Shown here in pieces: positions 36,763 to 48,113 of a stretch of 64,000 bases of DNA (positions are counted from its first letter, which is position 1; each line of letters opens with the position of its first letter). The DNA is from Dillenia suffruticosa. Lineage: Eukaryota > Streptophyta > Magnoliopsida > Dilleniales > Dilleniaceae. Below the pieces are notes generated by a model. That model had not been told where the DNA came from and searched no databases. It saw nothing but the letters and a program-made list of their open reading frames with translations. The DNA lies in NCBI GenBank assembly GCA_033439265.1, contig JAVTVX010000009.1:1911609-1975608 (forward strand), in the 5' to 3' direction. A program made the translations under genes and the position numbers.

Positions 36763-36911
36763 ATTAACCAAGTTTCTAAATTCGATTCGCGGCTTAAGTA
36801 TGGAAAAAATTACATTGGGAGGGAAGCCCCTTTAATGGGCCACTGCAAGCCCCGAACTGGGTTAGTCAGAGTATGGCTCCGGATACCGGTTGGTATAGCA
36901 CAAAAAAAAAA
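36763..36911 (+). mobile_element. Short poly(A)-tailed insertion, SINE-like
   Basis: About 149 bp present only in copy 1 and absent from the matching place in copy 2 (52437-52454, which instead keeps 18 bp of kinase coding sequence). It begins with AAATTCGATTCGCGG, which resembles a Pol III B box, runs through the GC-balanced GCCCCGAACTGGGTTAGTC and ends in an 11-A tail. This layout suggests a 5'-truncated SINE, but I cannot name a family. Confidence 0.45.
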
Positions 36912-37653
36912 ATCTTTGCCTTGGGGGTGTCCCCTAAATCATGATGTACAGTCATCAAAGAGCTTGTACCTGCTGATTCTGGTGGCAAGATAGCATTCTC
37001 GGAAGTAAAAATTCGAGCAGGGATGGCAGGTTCAGGAGGTGCAATAGTGGAAAGACAATGAAGGAGCATATGGATGATTTGGCTAAAGTTGGGTCGAGCA
37101 TTTGGATCTTCCGTCCAACAGGAAGTCAATCTTATGGCTAACTCTTCTGGGAGATTTTCTGCATTAGGCCTCACATTCTGCATCAACAAACACGTTTGAG
37201 CTTTTGACAATTATATTATAAACAAACCACTGAAAGAATAAGAGCTGTTAAACCAAAAGATAATTACTTTGAAAGCAGCAGCACAAGCGGCTAGAAGATT
37301 TGACATGCCTTCAAATGGCAACTTATTGTGCAAGAGCTTACACAACACTATAGCAAAACTGTAGGTGTCCACTTTATGGTTGTAATGTGTCTTCTCACCA
37401 TGTCTCAATGGTACAATGATATACAACTATGTTTAGAAGAAACGGTCAATGATGGAACCACATGCGCTCATCCATGAAAGAAACTGGAAAGAAGATGAGA
37501 GAAAACTAGAATTGTGGCTGATGACCTGCCTCCGGGGCCATCCAACGATAAGTGCCAGTTTCAGCTGTCGTCATCTCTGTTAGTGACTCTTCTCTTGCTA
37601 AACCAAAATCTGGTAGTTTTACGGTTCTGTGGTCTCCAGTCAAGATTAAGTTT
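36912..37653 (-). pseudogene. 3' fragment of a Raf-like Ser/Thr kinase gene (copy 1)
   Basis: Recognisable exons are 37653-37530 (activation segment, with [15 protein letters not shown] and GTYRWMAPE), 37426-37268 (HYNHKVDTYSFAIVLCKLL, LPFEGMSNL) and 37177-36912 (DPNARPNFSQII and the tail to DTPKAK). They match the C-terminal half of Raf-like MAPKKK proteins of the HT1/MRK1 type. Upstream exons are missing because the duplication breakpoint at 38058 cut the gene inside an intron. Further damage: a one-base loss at the 37653 acceptor puts the first exon out of frame, its donor is GC rather than GT, the conserved Trp of VLWELL is Cys, DFG is preceded by Pro rather than the family's usual Ala, and the last codons are replaced by the SINE-like insertion. 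Confidence 0.85.
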
Positions 37654-39811
37654 CTGCCAGAAAAAGGAAAAAAGAGATGTCAGGTACTGTAACTGCATTG
37701 CAGAATCACATAACACAAAGATAAATGATTTATGGCATTCATCACTATGTTTTTGCCTGATGAAAGTAGTCTAGCTACAACGAAAAAGTCACTCATTATT
37801 ATGGCTTTATCATTGGAGTTAACCATGAGCCACAAGCAATGCAGAAAAATTTGAGGTTAATAGCCCCTGAAATGTAAGCAAAGTGTCCTACCATTCCCAC
37901 AACATTCTTCACAAATTAAGACCAGCAGTAGTACATTTTGCCCATTCCACCAACAGAAAGGGGGAAAAAATGAGAGCAGGAAATTAGCTTGATGCAACAC
38001 TTCTGCTGTGGACTCATGATAACCAGATATGAACCGTATCATCATCAGAGGTACTTGGTACTTTTTTTTTTTTAAATATTAATCTCACTCTCACTTTTTA
38101 TTAAAAATATATATATATATATATCTTACTCTCACAATTTTTTTTTATCTCGGATAATTTTTTTTCATTGAATTTTTCTAACTTTTTAAATTCGATATTG
38201 ATTAAATTTGCGCTAAATAAAGAAATAAAATATTTTTTTGATTAATTAAGATAGAATAGCAAATTATTTTTTTTGATACATAAACTCAAATTTAAGATAT
38301 TACTTGAATAGTATTAATATTCGGTCACTAATCATATTAAATTATGTATCAAAGTATAAAATCTTATTTAAATTGAGCAAGCACCGAGTTTTCTTAAAAT
38401 GAGAAAGTGTAAAATTATTCTTAAAATGTCTCAAAATTATATGAAAATATTTATATTATATTAATAATTTTTTATATTAAAATCTAACCTTACCGTCGAC
38501 CGAGCCAAGGTTAATCGGCTTAATCTTAACCAAAGCTCCTGGCTCATGGCTTACCTTTGTGGGGCAAGAGAGAAAACATGTAAACTCTTTAACCATTGGT
38601 CGGGGTAACTTTTATTTTATTTTATTTTATTTTATTTTTTTTAGTAGATGATTGCGCTTAAATGAGTGTAATATTTGTGATTGATTTTGTTTTATTTTTA
38701 AATAAATATTATACTAATATTTATATTTTGTAATATTTGATATATTAGAATTGATGGAGAAATTTATTAAGAAAAGTGAAGAAAAAATGAGTTAATTAGA
38801 GCAATTACACATAGGATGAAAAATTGGACAGCAATGCTCTTTCATTAGCACGTGACCACGCTGACCCCGCTAATTTTTACCGACCAAAATGTGTCCATTG
38901 CTGATATCAGCGACGGATTAGTAACAAAAAATTTCCATCATTAAAGATATCCATCACGCTGATTTAAAAAATTAAAAATATATATATAAAAAAATCAGCA
39001 ACGAAAAAATTTTCTATAAATTCTATTCTGGTTTTTTTTTTTTTCCTTCTTTTCTCTGAGAATACAATTTTGTTCACATGAGAAAAACTTCAAGTCCATG
39101 TGCTCTTGCATTTTTTAGGTAAGGAACAAATGGCCAACATTTCCTGTGGCTGAAGTTGAACATGAATCTGTCCCATTAGATCTTGAAAAGAAAACCATTT
39201 TTTTAAAGTCCCTATACTAACCCTATTCATTCTAATTTCATCGCATATATTCAGAAACAAAATTAAGTTATATTAAAAAAGTCAGCAATCAGACATACTA
39301 AATTTGACAGAACCAGGTTTATTCGTTACAGTATTATATTTTGGTGTTAAACTGAGGTTGACTATATACCGTGTGTGATCATTGGAAAAGCCAAAGGAAG
39401 AAACTGTGTGAGTTTGACTCCCAACAAAGTGTTAAAGTGATCATTGGTCCCAATATACTGCATGCGATCATTCGTCATGTATATATGATTGTACTTCTAG
39501 CACGGTGAGAGTTTAGACTCCAAGCGAACAATACTCATGTTCAGGGGTCGTTGCGCATACCACCTTTGTGTACCAGTTCAAAAGATCACTCGTGGATATG
39601 CATAAATGATGGTATATCAAACATTCTGTGCTAGTTTCAAAAGCATACTCATGGACAAGCATAAATGATAGTATATCAAACAAGCCAAGAATGATAGAAT
39701 AACAAATTAGAAAGTACACATAAAATCAACTAGAAAAGAAAAGGTACAGAGAAAGGCAAACATATTGGACCAATGGAATGGTAGTTCAAACTAGGTTCCC
39801 TTGATTGATCA
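37654..39811. other. Duplication junction and 3' flank of P450 copy 2
   Basis: 37654-38058 is kinase intron. 38059-38261 is junction DNA with poly-T and (AT)n (about 38107-38124). 38262-38620 matches 21200-21560. 38620-39010 replaces the 1.5 kb that in copy 1 holds the small gene, and contains (TTTTA)n at 38612-38640 plus a CACTA-like scrap. 39010-39811 matches 23050-23855. Confidence 0.6.
38860..39010. mobile_element. Fragment of a CACTA-like element
   Basis: It contains GATATCAGCGACGGATTAG and AAATCAGCAACGAAAAAATT, the subterminal motif type of the two larger elements, but has no terminal repeat. It sits exactly where copy 2 has lost the small gene, so it may mark the deletion event. Confidence 0.5.
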
Positions 39812-41439
39812 TCAAGGGTTATAACATTTAGGTACCAAATGGAGCGGAGTTTTCTTATGAAGCATAAATCCATATGATTCAGTCATGTCCAAGTCCTCCC
39901 TAGTTGTCCCCATTGGAAGATCCCAGTCAAACCAATACAAGAGATTGACAATGAGATATTCCACATTTGCTAGACCAAATAGCATTCCAGGACAACCTCT
40001 TCTTCCTGAACCAAACGGAATAAACTGAAAGTCTTGCCCTTTGAAATCTATCGGATTATTATAAAACCTCTCCGGGTGAAACTCCTTGGGCATGTCCCAG
40101 AACATGGGGTCCCTCTGAATGGCCCATGCATTGATCATAACTGTTGTTTTTGGAGGAATATCATAGCCTTGGAGTTTGACCCATGATTTTGTTTCACGGA
40201 AAATCAAGAAAGGAATGGGGGGATGTAATCTCAGAGTCTCTTTGATGGCAGACTTCAAGTGGTCCATTTGATTGATGTCATTCAAATTTACCTCTCCATT
40301 CCTTCCCACTACTCTTCTTACCTCTTCTTGAGCTTTCTTCAATGCACTAGGGCTTTTTGCAAACTCTGCCATCATCCACTCCAATGTGAAGGAACTAGTA
40401 TCAGTTCCACCAGCTAGCATGTCCTACAAAACAAAACATTAAGTTTGTACATGTATATATGTATATGTGTATAGAGAGAGAGAGAGAGAGAGAAAGATTA
40501 TACCAGAATGAGTCCTTTGATGCCCTCCTGAGGGAGTTCAAAGCCGAGACTGCCATCCTTTTTAAGTTGAAGAAGAATTTCAACAAAGTTTTTCTTCTCA
40601 GATTGCTCATTTTCTATCATGTTGTTCTCGTGCTTTTTGACTAATTGATCTAGAAAACCATCCATTTCATTAAAAATCTCCTTCATTTTCCTATTATAGC
40701 CAGTAAACTTATCCATCCATCCAATGGAAGGAAAAGTTTCTCTAAAGCTGAAAGCTAACATGAGATCCATAGCTTTCAATGAAACCTGTCCAAACCCTGT
40801 CCGAGCTTCATCACCTTCATATGTTTCACCAAGAACACACCTGCAGATTATATTATTTGCCGTACTAATTATCAACTCACTAAGATTAACCGAAACTTTT
40901 TCTACGCAAGCCTCACGTATTTTTTCAATCAAATTTGCTGTTTCCTCTTCCCTAATGAACTGAAATGATTCTACTCTTTTGGAGCTCAGGAGCTCAGAAA
41001 CACAAAGGCGCTTTAGTTGCCTCCAGTACTCACCATGAGGAGAAAATACAAGCTCCTTGCATCCATAAAAAAGGGTATTGGCAGCCGCTGACTGGTGCCT
41101 ATTTGCAAAAGTCATGTCGTTGGTTTTCATGATGTCCATAGCAACCTCAGGTGATGAAACAACGAGCGTTGGCGTTTGTCCAAAATGCAAGAGCATGAGA
41201 GGCCCATATTTCTTAGAAAGAACACCGAGTGAGTGATTCGCCAATGAGCCAAGCTGATGAAGGTTACCAATGAGGGGTAATTTTGGAGGTGATGGAGGCA
41301 ACTTGACATTGCTAGAAATTCCTCTGAGTTTAGGAATCAAGAGTATAGCCAAGAAAACTAGACAAACAACAAAAGGGACAAATGTTGGTGTTTTCGGCAC
41401 TAGTTCCACATGTTGTTGCAACAACTGTTGTTGATCCAT
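39812..41439 (-). CDS. Cytochrome P450, CYP71 type (tandem copy 2)
   Basis: Exons 41439-40504 and 40423-39812, with an 80-nt intron, give 515 residues, the same length as copy 1. The membrane anchor, PPSPPKLPLIGNLHQLG hinge, I-helix GGTDTS (317-322), E374/R377, PERF (429-432) and haem loop FGSGRRGCPG with Cys456 are all intact. Relative to copy 1, several substitutions fall in or near likely substrate-recognition regions: Y-to-H in FSPHGEYW, AWIRF to ARTGF, and PFLIPRE to PFLIFRE (residue 387, a position that is usually Pro in this clan). Residues 417-515 differ from copy 1 only at 455 (S to G). A similar TATA box is present at 41479-41487. It is likely active, perhaps with altered substrate preference; the substrate is unknown. 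Confidence 0.93.
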
Positions 41440-41478
41440 TGAATCCTAAATGTTCATAGTCTTCTGCTACTATGCTAC

Positions 41479-41487
41479 TATATATAG
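41479..41487 (-). promoter_or_regulatory. TATA box of P450 copy 2
   Basis: CTATATATAG lies about 40 nt above the ATG and is shared with copy 1. Confidence 0.5.
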
Positions 41488-41489
41488 AG

Positions 41490-44400
41490 AGAGTTTCCCT
41501 TTCTTGAATAGGAAAATATAATAGTAAAATGTTTCAATAGGACAGCAAAATATAATATTTTGCTTGTACCGATGCTTACCTAATTCAGTGGTTAGTACGA
41601 TTTTATATTCAAATTTTATTATATAATAAAAACAAGTGATATGACAATTTTATTTTTAAGGATCTAGCTCGAATCACATTAGATTTGATCTGATCCAATA
41701 TGATTACATTATATTAATAGTTTATAAAAAATAATATTTTACTCGTTATATTTTAAAACTGAAGTAAATTTTTCATTTTAGGATATTTTTAGTTCTATAA
41801 AAAAATTAAAAAAAAAAGACAAATTTTTATATAAAAATAATTTAATTTAAGAAATTAATTTCAGTTGGGTCGTCTAACATCAACTTTCTTATAGGGATGT
41901 TAATTCAATGTCAATTCAACCTCAAATAAATTATTGGGTGATAGCACTAAAATAATAAATCAAATATCTAAGCTCCCTAGACCTCCATATCGTTTCTCCT
42001 TATTCCTCCATCTCTGACATCTTAGCTTGATCTAATACTGCCTTGACACAGTGGGTGCCTTAGCAATGCAAAATCTTTCACAAGAAAACTATCTTTTTAT
42101 CACCCCAATAAAGTGCCAATTGATATCTTGCATGCATGTTTCCATGGCAAAGCATCCATGTTAACTTCTCTATTTTATGGAAATTTCATTTCGTCTTGGT
42201 TGTTCATGGATCAGACTACTGACAACTTTGAATCACGACCTGTGTTAAAGATCAAGGGTTCCAAGTTTCTCCCTTCCCATTGCCTAAAGCTAAAACGCCC
42301 CCGAGAAAAAAGGAAGAAAAGATAGTTTAAAATTTTGTGTTATCGTAAAGACTTTACTCTTGTGTTATCGCTAAATCAGGCGCCCCTAGCCATCTGTTTT
42401 TCTTAAAATATATTGAGAATTTTTACCGCATTCTTCAAACTAGGTGTCCCTTCCATTGCATCACCAAAGAATGCCAATGTCTATTTTTTTTTTTTTTTAA
42501 CTTATGATGGACCATGTAATGCCAATGTCGATTTCTTTCCAATTAGAGATTTGATTCTATGATATTAAGGTTATGAAGACTTGGGTGGGTGTGGCCATGG
42601 GGACGAACAATCTTGGTGGCTATAATTTTGCCAATGTTTTCCGCTGATTAGATATCGAAAGTTTTATCTCTTAAAATTTTAATTTCATTCGAATTAAATT
42701 TAATTAAATTCACAGAATCATCGAACTCCTAAAAAAAATATATAGTATATGTTTGTTGTCTCTGGTTTTTTGCACTCCCATGTCATCTTAATCACACGGG
42801 AACATGTTCTTCCTAAATCCCCAAACCTCCCTGAGTTATTAGGTCATGAAATCGAGATATCCCAACCACCCACCCCACCAAAAAAAGGGACAAACAAAAG
42901 AGAATAATTTCATGTCCTTCCAGACAAAGGTGGGTGAGGCGATTCCTTTTAGGTTGTTTGTTTGTTTGTTTTTTTTTTTTATTTTCATCATCAGTATTTA
43001 GATTTTATTGATTAATCTGATTCGAATATTATGAAACTTATTTTAAAAGTTAATTTTTTCAAATTCTTTTTTATCATTTTTAAAATTCGAGATTTCTAAT
43101 TAAAGAATAAAGTATCCAACTACACGATTCAAAATAATTTGATATTCCTTTTAGGCAGTTGAATAATGGTGACATATACGAGTTCAAAGAATGATTCACG
43201 TGATTTCTGAGATATTGGTGATATCTACGTGTTCAAATAAATCAAGTAATCTCAAAAAACCAGTATAGGACATGAAGAAATTGACAATGGAACGTGAGAC
43301 ACGGTGGTCCATCACCCTCCATGAATCTCTTACGTGGCCCATAAATTACTATTACTTTTATAAATTACTGTGGTACATGACTCAATAATTCGTAACCATG
43401 AAACCCAAAACTATCAAATCCACTAAATCATAATCACAAAACCTACATACCATCAAGGGGCTTCTCGGTAGCTCGATCGAACACTCTCGTTTAAATCTTT
43501 CGATCACTGCTTGATCGAACACTCTCGTTTAAATCTTTCGATCACTGCTTGATCGAACACTCTCGATTTAACATCTTGACAACTACCGAGTAGTCTTTCA
43601 CCAAATAATATCTCCTCTGAGTAAAATAAGATCATGATCACTCGAGATTTGAATCTCCCTTAATCTCATAAATAATCCAACTCGATAAGAAATGAAATTT
43701 TCATGACAATTTAAATTTTTTTACTCCTATAAACTTTTAAATTTCTTAAAAATCTTTGATTACAGTTTTTATAATTTCAGAAAATTTTTAATCATTTCTC
43801 CATAAGATAATTAGGATTTTTACACCTTTAAGTAACAGATTTATCATGTATACACATGCTATATTATTGAGCAAAGGCGACCTATCATATATGTTTTTTT
43901 AGCACTACATATACACATTACTCAGAGATTACACTAGACAAATTTAAGACTCTTCTCAATTTATTTTCTCTCTCTTTTATTTCTATTTCTAATTTGAGTG
44001 TTAGAAATTCCTTCGTCAGACCAATTTCGACCAATATTTTGTAAATCTTTCTATTCATGAAGATCCGGCGGACGTATCAATATCGATTCCCCATTTAAGT
44101 CGACAGATTATTTTATCTGTGGAATAAATCCACATTCAACAACTAGTATTTTATAATTATGTTAAATTTAATTAAATTTGATTTGAGTCGATTTAAATCT
44201 TTAGAGACAAAACTTTGTCTCGGTGTCTATTTTTATCGTATATAATATTCGAATATAAGATTTTTGTTAAAAAATAAATATCTAACTTCAAGACTAAATA
44301 GTTACCAAAAATTTATTTTAATTTAATGTTTCCCTATGATTAATAATTAGACAAGATGCCTAAGCACTTGCGGCCCGCAAGTTGCCATGTTGACAGCAGA

Positions 44401-45504
44401 AGGGTAGGTTCTCGATTCGGTGTCTCTTCGGCATCCTTAAACCAAATTTTACGCATTTTTTTAAGGGGGCAAAATTATATTTTTAAAAATTTATAGTCAA
44501 AATAAAAAATTATATAATTAAAATTTAATATAAAAATATTCATAGATGAAAATACTCATAATATAATATAATATAATATAAAAATAAAATAACTCATAGT
44601 ACAACAAGTTTAATTTTTGTTGGAGATGCAAATCTTGCGAACCAAATTGAAATTCTCATAACTTTATTAAAAACAAAAAAGATGTAAATAAAATGTCAAT
44701 AAAAATTTTAAAGATTTCTCTCTTTAAATATAATATACTAAAAATATTGAAAAATTAAAGACACTAAATAATTTATTTTCTTTCATTTGACATCTATTTT
44801 TTTTCATAATCGATTTTATTTGAATTTTATTTAATTAATTTTATTCAAATATAATGATATTTATTTATTTTAAAGGTTAATTTTTTTAAAATTTCTTTTC
44901 GTTATTCCCATTTGACATATAAAAAACGCTGTATAAATGCAAAACGTTTTTGAAATCTTTGGGGGACACCCTGGCCCGCCTATGGTCACATCTGACATTA
45001 ATGGTCCTCATTCCGATGGAAAGTTTATGTTCATGTCCAAAGAGTCCTATTTTGCCACGTAAAGCCCTAATGCACCCAAAACTCAAAAGCCCACAAAACA
45101 GTAGAGGAACATCAGATTTGGGGCGACAACGTTAGAAGTTTTAAAATAGGGCAGATAGCCCTACCGCAGGAGATCTTACGTTGGTGCATTCAGATAAACT
45201 CAAAACGTAAATATAACTTATCATGTTTACTTGGGTTGATAGAGCATAGTAGTCTTCTGTACTGGCTAGATTCAAAATGACCAATGACTGGTATAAGTTT
45301 ATACAGGTGACTAGCTGAAGCTGCTAAATTAGTTGGAAGATTATTAGACAACAATTTTGAATACTTGTAAGAATACTCAGCAATGTAAGAGATTAGTTGA
45401 TTGTTTCTACACTTTCTTCCCCTATTTCTGTTCTCATTCCTCTCTCTCTCTCCCTCTCTCCCTCTCTCCCTCTCTACTCTTTTCTCTTTCAATTACCTCA
45501 CCAA
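41490..45504. other. Repeat-rich spacer upstream of P450 copy 2
   Basis: No gene is seen. It is paralogous to parts of 25535-28641 and 31600-32565. A 40-bp unit (TCGAACACTCTCG followed by TTTAAATCTTTCGATCACTG) is repeated in tandem at about 43475-43570. A CT-rich tract lies at 45442-45476 just before the CACTA insertion. Confidence 0.55.
44155..44310 (+). repeat. Copy of a dispersed degenerate repeat family
   Basis: AATTATGTTAAATTTAATT, then TTTGAGTCGATTTAAATC, then ACAAAACTTTGTCTCGG, then AATATTCGAATATAAGAT, then AAATATCTAACTTC follow the family order. Confidence 0.45.
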
Positions 45505-46402
45505 CACTACAAAAAAACACGGATTTTCGCAATGGAAAAAATTCGTCGCTATTTTGCGACGGATTTAGCGACGAAAAACTTTTTCGTCGCTAATTTACCA
45601 CAAAATTTGCAACGAAAAGGAAGTCGTGGCTAAATTAGCGACAGACACATCATTCGTAACAAAATTCATCGTTAATTAGTGACGAAAAAATTTTCATCAC
45701 TAAATTCGTCGCTAATTAGTGACGAAAAAATTTTCGTGACTAAATTCGTCGCTAATTGGGGACAAAAAATTTTTTGTTGCAAATTTCATCGCTAAATATG
45801 GTAAAATTTTGCCACACATTTAAAATTCGTCGCAAAATTTAATCTTTTTTAAATAGAATTTTATTTTTTTATTTTTCTTTTTATTTTATTAATATGTAAT
45901 ATTTAAGTTAAAAATTAATTTAGCGACGGATTTGTTTTCCGTCGCTAGATGAAAATCTCAATCCGTATATCTGGTAATTTAGCGACGGATTAAAATCCGT
46001 CGCTGAATTTAATCAAATTTTATTTTATTTTTATTTTATTTTAATAATTTCAGCGACGGATTCCAAATCCGTCGCTGAATTTTATATTCTTTTAATTATA
46101 ATTTTATTTTATTTTTATTTTATTTTATTAATTTATATTAACAAATCATATTATTATTTTATAATATTTTAATTTACATTTTATTTTATTATATTATATT
46201 TCATTTTTTAGAAGAATAATGTTATTTAATTCTTAAAAAAACCATATATTTTATTTTATTTAAATTATATATATATTTTAATTAATTTATTATTTTTTTA
46301 CTTTTTTGTTTGATTTAATATTTTTTATTATTGTATAGGTAATTTTCTTTTATTTGTATTATTTTATTCAATAATATAAATTTTTTAATTAAATATTAAT
46401 GC

Positions 46403-46866
46403 CTGCGCGCGGACGCGGGCGCGGGCGCATGCACGCACGGGCGCGGGCGAATGCACGCACGTGCGCACGGGCGCCTGCTTGCCTGGGCGGCCGAGCCCTA
46501 CGCGCGCCTGTCTCGGCTCCCGCGCTTGCCTGCCTGGGCGCCTAGGCAGGCGCGCAAGCGCCCAAGCAGGCAGGCGCGGGCGCCCAGGCAGGCAGGTGCG
46601 GGCGCCCGCGCCCCAGCAAGCGCGAGCGCACGCCCGTGCGTGCCTGCTTGCGCGCCTGTGCCGGGGCGTGCCTGCCTGGGAGCCTAGGCAGGCGCAGGTG
46701 CCCAGGCAGGCGTGCGGGCGCCCAGGCAGGCAAGCGTGGGCGCCCGCGCGCCTTGGGGGCCGAGGCAGGCGCGCGGGCGGCCAGGCAGGCAGGCGCGAGG
46801 GCGGCCAGGCAGGCAGGCGCGAGCGCCTGCACCCCAGTAGGCGCGCGCGCACGCCCGCGCGCCCTT
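46403..46866. repeat. Very GC-rich island made of short palindromic units
   Basis: About 460 bp almost without A/T runs, in a region otherwise dominated by A and T. It is built from degenerate units such as GGCGCCCAGGCAGGCAGGCG and the opposite orientation CGCCTGCCTGGGCGCC. One unit, CCTGCCTGGGCGCCTAGGCAGG split as CCTGCCTGGGC and GCCTAGGCAGG at 46529-46550, is a near-perfect palindrome. Frames stay open on both strands only because stop codons are AT-rich; the translations are Arg/Ala/Pro/Gly repeats, so I do not call a gene. Strong secondary structure is expected. Confidence 0.85.
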
Positions 46867-46892
46867 TGTTTTAATACTAAAAAAACATACAG

Positions 46893-46960
46893 GTGGAGGG
46901 ATTCGAACCTTGGACTGATTTATGTAAAATACATATCACCACTGCACCACCGCTTAGTGT
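46893..46960 (-). other. tRNA-like scrap inside the CACTA element
   Basis: On the minus strand, GGTGGTGCAGTGGTGA resembles a tRNA A-box/D-arm, and about 33 nt later GGTTCGAATCC matches a B-box/T-arm, followed by CTCCACC, which could pair (6 of 7) with GGTGGTG. The anticodon arm is not convincing, so it is not called a tRNA gene. A second TTCGAACC occurs at 47579-47586. Confidence 0.4.
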
Positions 46961-48113
46961 TGGTGTTGTGTGATAATATTTTTGTTTTCTTTTTTCCACT
47001 TTTTTGTTTCTTATTCTTACTTTTTTTTTTCCTTTGGTTTTTTTTATTTCTATTTTCATTTTCTATATATAATAATTTTATTGAAATTTGAATAAAAATA
47101 TTTTGTGATTAAATATATAAATTTTTTAAATTATTAATGTATTATAATTTTTTGATAATTATAATTTTATAGTTTTGAGATGTATTTTTAAATTATGGAT
47201 TAAAAAAATAAAATAAAAATGAAAAATAATAGTAAAATAATAAAATAAAAGAAAAAAGAAGAAATCAAAATATAATATTAATATATTTTTTAATTAATTT
47301 ATTATTTTATTTTAAATTAGTATTTTATTATTTTTTATTTTATTAAAAATTATCATATTTATTATTTTTAATTAATATTATTTTAGGTTGGTGGTATAAA
47401 TAAAAAAAGTTTTTATATTTATTATTTTAAATTATTATTATATATTATTTTATTATTATTAGAAAAATGTGAGAAAAAGATAATAAATAATAATAAAAAA
47501 AATTTATATCACAATAATATCTTTGACTCGGTAGTTTACAGGTTGCGTGTGTGCAGGGGTTCGTGCAGGAGTTCGGAGTTCGAACCACGGTGGAGGCAGA
47601 AGGCGCGATATTTTCCAGCAATTAAGAGTTGATGCTGCGCGGGGTGCTGGCTCGGGCGGGCAGGTTGGTGCTGGGGTGGGTGGGCACGTGGCTCTGCCGG
47701 CTCATGGGCAAGGTTTATGGAATCAGCGACGGATTCGGAATCCGTCGCTAATTCAACGACGGATTTTAGCGACGGATTTCAAATCCGTAGTTAATTCAGT
47801 TACGGATAATTTTTTGATGGGTTTGTTTTCTCCTAAATTAGCGATGGATTTTAGCGATAAAAATTATCTGTCGCTAAATTTTGCGACGAATAATTTTTCA
47901 TCGCTAAATTTTGTGACGAATTTTAGCAACAAAAACTTATTTGTCGTTAAATTTAGCGGCGGATTCCAGATTTTCGTCGCTAAATTTTTGCGACGCGTTA
48001 TTAGCGACGAAAAATTTTTCGTCGCTAAATCCGTTGCTAATGTTTTTAGCGACGAATTTTTTTAAAATTTTCGTCGCTAAATTTGTGGCTAAAAGGCTGT
48101 TTTTTTGTAGTAT

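Larger units (their letters stand above)
21200..38058. repeat. Tandem segmental duplication, copy 1 (about 16.9 kb)
   Basis: Blocks that match copy 2 in order and orientation are: 21200-21560 with 38262-38620; 23050-26540 with 39010-42790 (P450 and its upstream region); 26960-28630 with 43150-44110; 31600-32740 with 44640-48300 (interrupted there by a CACTA element); 33100-36760 with 48770-52430 (PPR); 36912-38058 with 52440-52740 (kinase). The last shared bases are AGGTACTTGG, ending at 38058 here and 52740 in copy 2. Copy 1 has extra material at 21560-23050 and an additional spacer block at about 28640-31580. Confidence 0.9.
45505..48113. mobile_element. CACTA-like non-autonomous DNA transposon 2 (2.6 kb)
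   Basis: The terminal inverted repeats are CACTACAAAAAAACA on the left and, on the minus strand, TACTACAAAAAAACA on the right, so the outermost base has mutated. Both subterminal zones (45540-46080 and 47720-48090) are packed with TTAGCGACGGA and TTTCGTCGCTAA in both orientations. No transposase frame is present. Copy 1 keeps the uninterrupted target site (CTCACCAATTACAATTCC at 32560-32577), so the insertion came after the duplication. The 3-bp target duplication expected for the superfamily is not clean: the flanks are CCAA and TAGTAACAATTCC. Inside are a GC-rich island and two tRNA-like scraps. Confidence 0.88.

Noticed and set aside
43475-43570. CRISPR-like direct repeats
   Set aside because: Only two or three adjacent units without unique spacers, in a plant nuclear context; simple tandem duplication.
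46385-46874. Open frames of 78-155 codons on both strands of the GC-rich island
   Set aside because: They arise from lack of AT-rich stop codons. The products are Arg/Ala/Pro/Gly repeats, and several frames are open at once.
46893-46960. A functional tRNA gene
   Set aside because: A- and B-box-like motifs are present, but the anticodon arm and T stem do not fold convincingly.
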